Position numbers and translations under genes: made by a program. Below are positions 60,120 through 64,000 of a stretch of 64,000 nt of DNA, piece after piece (within the stretch, counting starts at the first letter, position 1; every line of letters starts with the position of its first letter). The DNA is from Streptomyces tirandamycinicus (lineage in GTDB: Bacteria; Actinomycetota; Actinomycetes; Streptomycetales; Streptomycetaceae). Below the pieces are notes generated by a model. It had not been told where the DNA came from and searched no databases. It saw only the letters and a program-made list of their open reading frames with translations. The stretch covers positions 3,598,501-3,662,500 of the forward strand of contig NZ_CP029188.1 of assembly GCF_003097515.1 (NCBI RefSeq), in the 5' to 3' direction.

Positions 60120-60178
60120 ACCTGCTGTTTCGGCTGTCGGGGTGGCGGGATTTGAACCCACGACCTCTTCGTCCCGAA
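60120..60178 (-). repeat. att copy 2: 3' half of tRNA-Pro(CGG) plus flank
   Basis: Identical over 59 bp to 39197-39255. On the minus strand 60178-60137 is the tRNA-Pro 3' half from the anticodon loop to the discriminator base. Right of 60178 the sequence does not continue into a D-arm or 5' acceptor strand, so no intact tRNA is restored here. The open frames crossing it, which translate to GFEPTTSSSRT or RDLNPRPLRPE, are artefacts of the tRNA sequence. Confidence 0.9.
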
Positions 60179-60242
60179 CGCGATCAGCCGCCCGTGCTAC
60201 CTCGTGTGGGGGATTTGGGCCTGGTCATTCGCACTGCTCTGT

Positions 60243-60304
60243 GTCCATGGCCGTCCACGACAGTCCCCAGGTGTTCGGCTCGTTTGGCCCCCTGTTTGGC
60301 CCCC
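60243..60304. promoter_or_regulatory. 10-bp-phased GTCC ladder and 12-bp direct repeats beside att copy 2
   Basis: Decamers beginning GTCC (60243), GTCC (60253), GTCC (60263) and GTTC (60273) repeat the order seen beside att copy 1. They are followed by TTTGGCCCCC at 60283 and again at 60295. These are probable integrase/excisionase arm sites of the element that starts here. Confidence 0.5.
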
Positions 60305-60417
60305 CGATTGACCGCCCTTCAGGCGGCAACTGGGCTCAGGTGAAGGCCCGCCGGCCCTCGCTCGGGCTGGTGGTGCATCCCGACACGACTACCCCGCATG
60401 CGATACCTGAAGGCCGT

Positions 60418-60660
60418 TCATTCAATCCTGGCCTTGCCACTCTCCTGACCGGACCGCTCAGCGGTGCGGTCGCCTGCCTCCTGTGTCTTGACATGCTCGG
60501 GTTGGCGCCCGAGCCCTACCCAGGCCGAGTAGAGGCTCGACAGTCCGACTGCGAGCGTTGCTACAGACTGAGGTTCGACTCCGAGGGCTACGAGAGCGCT
60601 GCCGGTGGTGAGCACTGCCAAGAATGCGATCAGGTCGATTCGCCGTAGGCGCGGGTGCAT
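60418..60660 (-). CDS. small membrane protein
   Basis: The product is 80 aa from the ATG at 60660 (AGAAAGG upstream): MHPRLRRIDLIAFLAVLTTGSALVALGVEPQSVATLAVGLSSLYSAWVGLGRQPEHVKTQ... It has two hydrophobic helices and a polar tail. A longer frame to 61014 overlaps the opposite-strand regulator and is shadow. It is divergent from that regulator gene; similar small proteins occur in Streptomyces accessory DNA, function unknown. Confidence 0.65.
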   Translation of the reverse strand: MHPRLRRIDLIAFLAVLTTGSALVALGVEPQSVATLAVGLSSLYSAWVGLGRQPEHVKTQEAGDRTAERSGQESGKARIE

Positions 60661-60724
60661 GCCGTTGTACCTTTCTGCTATGCGGCGGTGGTGAGTGAGG
60701 ATCAGGCTGCCGCTACCGCTAGGT

Positions 60725-60767
60725 GTTGCAACAGCTGCAACAGCGTTGCCATCGGGGTGGCAACGCT
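60725..60767. promoter_or_regulatory. two inverted repeats in the divergent promoter region
   Basis: GTTGCA (60725-60730) and TGCAAC (60736-60741) form one palindrome. Directly after it AGCGTTGCCA (60742-60751) and TGGCAACGCT (60758-60767) form a perfect 10-bp inverted repeat just before the ribosome site of the 60782 gene. All arms share the GTTGC core, suggesting one dimeric regulator, perhaps the HTH protein itself. Confidence 0.6.
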
Positions 60768-60781
60768 GAGGGGGTGGAGGC

Positions 60782-61933
60782 ATGGGAGAATTGCTGCCGT
60801 TGGCGAGCGATCTTTCTGAAGAAGGGCGAGCATTATCTGAAGCCCTTAGGAGTATTTTTTCTGGTCTCGGTATCTCGGTGCGTCGGTACGCAGCTAGGCG
60901 ACATCGCGACCCAGGCTCGGTGTCGCGCTTCTTGAACGGCTCACGGATCCCGCCTTGGGAGTTCGTTGCCGATCTGATTAACGACGTCGCGGAGCAGATG
61001 GGGAAGGCCCCCACCCCTGACGCGATGAATGTGTTGCGTGAAGTGCACAGGAGCGCCTTGAAAGCAAGTAGCGCACCGATGCATGCAGTTCAACTTCTTG
61101 AGGACCAGTTGGCCGAGGCTGACCGCGATGCGCGAGCAACTGCCCTGCAGCAAGAAATGCTGATGGAAGCCCTTCAGGCGCGTCAGCGCCGTATCGCAGA
61201 CCTGCAAGTTCAGCTCAGCGAGTCCGAATCCTCAAGAATTCGAGAGGGCGCGCGACTAACTAAGGAGCTGGAACTTCAACGGGTGAGGTTTGACGAGCTC
61301 GAAGCTGAGCGTGATCAACTCTTGGAGGCGATCCGCCAGCTTGAAGAAGAGCTAGTCGCGGTACAGGCGCGCCACTTGGAGGCAGAGAGCCGGTGCGACC
61401 TACTAGAGCAGCGGCTCGCGTCCATGGAAGGCGATTCTGATGCTGACCCTGTGGAAGCTCGGCTTGCGGAGAAGGAGCCGCCCAAGTCGCAAATATTGAT
61501 CGTGGAATCTGACGCTGCGAACGCAACTGCCTTGAGAGCAACCCTGGAGCCGTTGGATCAGGATCTAGTTTTCGCTTCTACAGGAGGGGAGGCACTCCGC
61601 CTTAGTTCGCAAGGCGGCGTCTCCCTGATTATTGTCTCGGTGGAGCTTCAAGGCGAGATGAGTGGATACGAGACTGTTGCTCAAATCAAACTCGTACCGG
61701 AATCCAGGGATATTCCGGTCATCTTTCTCACAGACATGGACGGGGGGCATAGCAGCTTTCGTGGCTATGCCGCTGGCGGCGTTGACTATCTAGTTAGACC
61801 GGTCGATCCATGGGTGTTGCGTGCGAAGGCTGCCGTCTTTGTCGAACTTCATTGGAAGACGGCCTACATGCGAGAAGCTGAGGGGTTGATTCGAGTGCTC
61901 GAAGCGAATTCGAGGGAAAGGGGTAGTTCGTAA
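60782..61933 (+). CDS. HTH - coiled-coil - degenerate receiver-domain protein
   Basis: The product is 383 aa. The N-terminus is an XRE-like HTH (SEALRSIFSGLGISVRRYAARRHRDPGSVSRFLNGSRIPPWEFVADLI, about residues 19-66). Residues about 100-225 are a long charged coiled coil. From about 236 comes a response-regulator receiver fold (QILIVESDAANATALRATLEPLDQDLVFASTGGEAL...VSLIIVSVEL...GYETVAQIK...IPVIFLTDMDGG...GGVDYLVRPVDP). The acidic DD pair is ES, the phospho-acceptor Asp is Ser, and the lysine is Arg, while the Thr is kept. It is thus a pseudo-receiver that cannot be phosphorylated normally. GGGGGTGGAGG precedes the ATG. Base composition is clearly lower in GC than its neighbours. Confidence 0.8.
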   Translation: MGELLPLASDLSEEGRALSEALRSIFSGLGISVRRYAARRHRDPGSVSRFLNGSRIPPWEFVADLINDVAEQMGKAPTPDAMNVLREVHRSALKASSAPMHAVQLLEDQLAEADRDARATALQQEMLMEALQARQRRIADLQVQLSESESSRIREGARLTKELELQRVRFDELEAERDQLLEAIRQLEEELVAVQARHLEAESRCDLLEQRLASMEGDSDADPVEARLAEKEPPKSQILIVESDAANATALRATLEPLDQDLVFASTGGEALRLSSQGGVSLIIVSVELQGEMSGYETVAQIKLVPESRDIPVIFLTDMDGGHSSFRGYAAGGVDYLVRPVDPWVLRAKAAVFVELHWKTAYMREAEGLIRVLEANSRERGSS

Positions 61934-61980
61934 TTTCGCGAGCTCCCGCCTGTCTCCGATGGTGGCGCAGCTCGTTGTGA

Positions 61981-63228
61981 TCACCGTGGTAGAAAGCCGG
62001 GCTTTTCCTGTCCGAGCGCATGCAGTCGGGCGAGGTACTCTCGCGCGGCCGGTTCGGAGGAGTACCGGCGTTTCATTTCGGCGGCAAGCTCACGGCTGGT
62101 CATGATGAGCGACGGGACCGACTGCCGGTCGCCTTCGAGGGCCCGTGCACCCATGATCAGTGCCTGTTCCAAGTCACCCTCACGTGCCGCCGTGACGCCC
62201 AGCGTGACGCGAGCTTCAGCGTTACGCATTGGCGAGCGGTCAGTGCCGTCGAAGTCCGTTCCTACCCTCAGCACCTCTTCGGCGAGCGTGCGCGCAAGCT
62301 TGTCCTCACCAACCAGGCGGTAGCAGTCCATGGCGTAGAAGTCGAACTTGGCGGGGTCCACCACGAAGTGATTGTCCAGGTTCTCGGGGTGCGGCATTCC
62401 TTCGAGCATTCGCCGCCCCTTGTCCAAGGCGACCTCGACTTGCCGGCGGTCTCCGAGTCGCGCCCATGCCTTGGCTTCCTGGGCAGCGAGTTGCACGGCC
62501 ACGCCGTGGTGTGCGGCCGTCTCGGCTCCGGCCTGCGCCGCCGCGATGACGCCGCGGTAGTCGCCAGTCGTGAGGGCGAACCATGCCCGCATCTCGTGCG
62601 CCCACCCGGCAACCTCCGCATGGTCAGCCTCGGTCGCGAGCGAGAGCGCAGCCTGTCGCGTCGACTCTGCTGCGTGACGGTCGCCCGTGTCGTACTCGAC
62701 ACATCCGACCAGCAGAGCGAGCCAACCGGACAGAGCGAGTACTTCGCGGTGCTGCGCGAGCGTGAGGCTCTTCTTGTGGAGGTCGACAACACGGCGTAGC
62801 CACTGGCGCCCCTCGATGAGGAGCTGTTCGCTCGGCATGAACGGGTACTCCGAAGAAAGCCGGTCCGCCGTGATCCGCAGAGCATCGAGCGTGGCGTTGT
62901 CGATGTCCGACCGGTTGAGACGGCTCACGATCTCCAGCGTCTCCATGCCGGACGCTGCCAGGATCTCTGTGTCCCCGTCCCGCCGGGAAGGCGCCGGGAA
63001 GAGTGCGTGCGTCACGGTGCCGAAGACGGCTGCGATGATCGGTTGGTAGAAGTCGTTCGGCATCTGGCCTGACTCCCAGCGCTTCCACTGGCGAATCATG
63101 CTGTCTTCCGCGGGCAGCTCTGTAGGAGCGTGCCCGCGCAGTGCCCTTACGGCGTCACGCTGCGACCAGTCACGGGCCGCTCGTTCGGCAGCGATGCGCC
63201 GCGCCCATGTGGGCCTGTCGTCAGTCAT
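61981..63228 (-). CDS. XRE-family regulator with TPR-like C-terminal domain
   Basis: The product is 415 aa. The HTH (PTWARRIAAERAARDWSQRDAVRALRGHAPTELPAEDSMIRQWKRWESGQMPNDFYQPIIAAVFG) is followed by ~320 residues of helical repeats (WLALLVGCVEYDTGDRHAAESTRQAALSLATEADHAEVAGWAHEMRAWFALTTGDYRGVIAAAQAG...). This is the common Streptomyces layout of peptide- or partner-sensing regulators, often in AICEs next to a small GntR gene. GGAGGAGGG precedes the ATG at 63228. The strand and position place it in the third element right of att copy 2. Confidence 0.88.
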   Translation of the reverse strand: MTDDRPTWARRIAAERAARDWSQRDAVRALRGHAPTELPAEDSMIRQWKRWESGQMPNDFYQPIIAAVFGTVTHALFPAPSRRDGDTEILAASGMETLEIVSRLNRSDIDNATLDALRITADRLSSEYPFMPSEQLLIEGRQWLRRVVDLHKKSLTLAQHREVLALSGWLALLVGCVEYDTGDRHAAESTRQAALSLATEADHAEVAGWAHEMRAWFALTTGDYRGVIAAAQAGAETAAHHGVAVQLAAQEAKAWARLGDRRQVEVALDKGRRMLEGMPHPENLDNHFVVDPAKFDFYAMDCYRLVGEDKLARTLAEEVLRVGTDFDGTDRSPMRNAEARVTLGVTAAREGDLEQALIMGARALEGDRQSVPSLIMTSRELAAEMKRRYSSEPAAREYLARLHALGQEKPGFLPR

Positions 63229-63386
63229 GCGCCCTCCTCCGAGTACCTGCTCCGAGTCTCGCGCGTGAGCCGGGGGGACAGGGAAGGTGACAAAGGGGTG
63301 TCACCGGACATGTCCCCTCCTCCGCCCTGCTGTCCCCGGGCTGTCACTTACCTCTCAACTCCCGTTCCACGCATGCTGGTTGCAGA

Positions 63387-63785
63387 TCAGGCACTCGGCG
63401 CGGAGCGGCTTTCGAGCGCTTCGAGCCTGCCCCGAAGTTCCGAGACTTGGGAGGTGAGATGTTCGAGCTGACGCAGGACTTCGGGAAGGTCGACACCCGC
63501 GTCGGCTTCGCTGCCTTCGGCGGCTTGCTGCGGATCGCGAGCGTAGCTGCCGCGCGACGTGGTCAGGATGAGCCCATCCTCACGGAGGATCGCAAGGGCT
63601 CGCTGCACCGTCATTCCCGAGATCTTGAACCGCGTAGCCAAGTCTCGCACGGAACCCACATGGGCCCCCGGCTTGATGTCGCCACACAAGATCTCTTGCC
63701 GCAGGATGTCGGCCGCCTGCTCGGACTCCGGTCTGGGGTCGTCTTTCGAGATATCAGCGCTCATCACGCCATCGAGCGTACCCAC
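63387..63785 (-). CDS. small GntR-family regulator
   Basis: The product is 132 aa (125 if the ATG at 63764 is used). The winged helix PESEQAADILRQEILCGDIKPGAHVGSVRDLATRFKISGMTVQRALAILREDGLILTTSRGSYARD is followed by a C-terminal coiled coil (VLRQLEHLTSQVSELRGRLEALE) instead of an effector domain, as in the small YtrA-like GntR proteins. The GTG at 63785 lies 2 bp from the first of several CTAGTAC/CTAGCAC operator-like boxes, suggesting autoregulation. It lies just upstream of the XRE-TPR gene on the same strand. Confidence 0.8.
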   Translation of the reverse strand: MGTLDGVMSADISKDDPRPESEQAADILRQEILCGDIKPGAHVGSVRDLATRFKISGMTVQRALAILREDGLILTTSRGSYARDPQQAAEGSEADAGVDLPEVLRQLEHLTSQVSELRGRLEALESRSAPSA

Positions 63786-63787
63786 CC

Positions 63788-63846
63788 CTAGTACGACCTA
63801 GCACGAGGTCTGCGCGGGACTCTTGCGCGATGGCACGTGCTAGTAC
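63788..63846. promoter_or_regulatory. CTAGTAC/CTAGCAC operator-like boxes before the GntR gene
   Basis: CTAGTAC (63788-63794), CTAGCAC (63798-63804) and GTGCTAGTAC (63837-63846) share a CTAG(T/C)AC core, two direct and one partly inverted, immediately upstream of the small GntR gene. The remaining 154 bases to the window end show no gene. Confidence 0.55.
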
Positions 63847-64000
63847 ATGCTGTTACGCATTGGTACGGCGAGCCCGCAAGGGCTTCGCTGGCTGTGTCTG
63901 CAAGTGCTTGACCTGCAAGACCGCACGATCAGGAGCCCCGCATCGGACGGGGGGAGGCGACCCGGCGCCTTGTCATTAACCGGAGGGCTTAGACCGAAAG

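Larger units (their letters stand above)
39197..60178. mobile_element. pSAM2-type actinomycete integrative and conjugative element (AICE)
   Basis: The element lies between two 59-bp tRNA-Pro att copies and has the full AICE core: KorSA-like GntR repressor, FtsK-like Tra translocase, spread proteins, rolling-circle RepSA, Xis and Int, in one direction and with Int next to the att site. Left of 51.5 kb is cargo with nucleases, unknown genes and two IS5-family insertions. Length with one att copy is about 20.9 kb. The only clear lesions in the core are a 1-bp frameshift in the DUF2637 gene and an ATC in place of the expected repSA start. Confidence 0.9.

Noticed and set aside
60113..60648. Open frames across att copy 2 (beginning around GWRDLNPRPLRPE and MAGFEPTTSSSRT)
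   Set aside because: They are translations of the tRNA-Pro 3' half and the adjoining arm repeats, a well-known annotation artefact; no ribosome site.

Overview
The window is high-GC actinobacterial DNA, almost certainly a Streptomyces chromosome. The evidence is the codon bias, the many GTG/TTG starts, the core block YbaB - RecR - DUF5063 - aspartokinase - aspartate-semialdehyde dehydrogenase - sigma factor, and a pSAM2-type integrative element in a tRNA-Pro attachment site. No complete rRNA or tRNA gene and no CRISPR array was found.

Left chromosomal part (1-39.1 kb). A truncated Ser/Thr kinase is followed by a DJ-1/PfpI + MarR operon whose promoter region carries a double palindromic operator, a class III aminotransferase, a GntR/FCD regulator and a conserved hypothetical. 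A surface/toxin island follows. A membrane-anchored DNRLRE/FG-GAP protein (5.8-9.2 kb) is divergent from a 2,394-residue secreted RHS/YD-repeat polymorphic toxin (9.7-16.9 kb) with a Hint domain and a PD-(D/E)XK-like tip. A candidate immunity gene lies next, then a graveyard of ISAs1, IS630 and integrase fragments (17.7-19.4 kb). After a SLATT protein come the conserved core genes (20.7-25.2 kb), an ECF-like sigma factor with its membrane partner, a SURF1 protein and an S9 peptidase. The stretch 31.6-33.6 kb encodes an unusual pair: a MACPF-like protein with a PASTA-like C-terminus and a small Wza/Poly_export-like protein. An acetyltransferase, a class E/F sortase with a secreted C-terminally anchored protein, a HIT protein and several decayed mobile genes finish this part.

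Integrated element (39,197-60,178). Two identical 59-bp copies of the 3' half of tRNA-Pro(CGG) bound a ~20.9-kb AICE of the pSAM2 type. Its right third is the conserved core: two GntR repressors with visible operators, an SCO3933-type regulator, an FtsK-like DNA translocase, spread-type small proteins, a rolling-circle initiator, Xis and Int next to the att site. Its left two thirds are cargo: a DUF5958 protein, an Mrr-like endonuclease, an S1 protein, a GIY-YIG protein, an HhH-like protein, an uncharacterised coupled two-gene cassette, two IS5-family insertions, a collagen-like membrane protein and a DUF1152 protein. A large nested inverted repeat (50,053-50,199) lies between convergent genes and is a candidate single-strand origin or structured RNA.

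Tandem elements. Neither att copy is attached to the 5' half of the tRNA. Left of the first copy is a decayed integrase plus hairpin, arranged exactly like the intact int plus hairpin left of the second copy. The right flanks of both copies carry the same 10-bp-phased GTCC/GTCC/GTCC/GTTC pattern. I infer a tandem array of at least three elements: a remnant on the left, the complete AICE, and a third that begins at 60.2 kb (HTH/coiled-coil/pseudo-receiver protein, XRE-TPR regulator, GntR regulator) and runs out of the window, with the intact tRNA-Pro beyond it.
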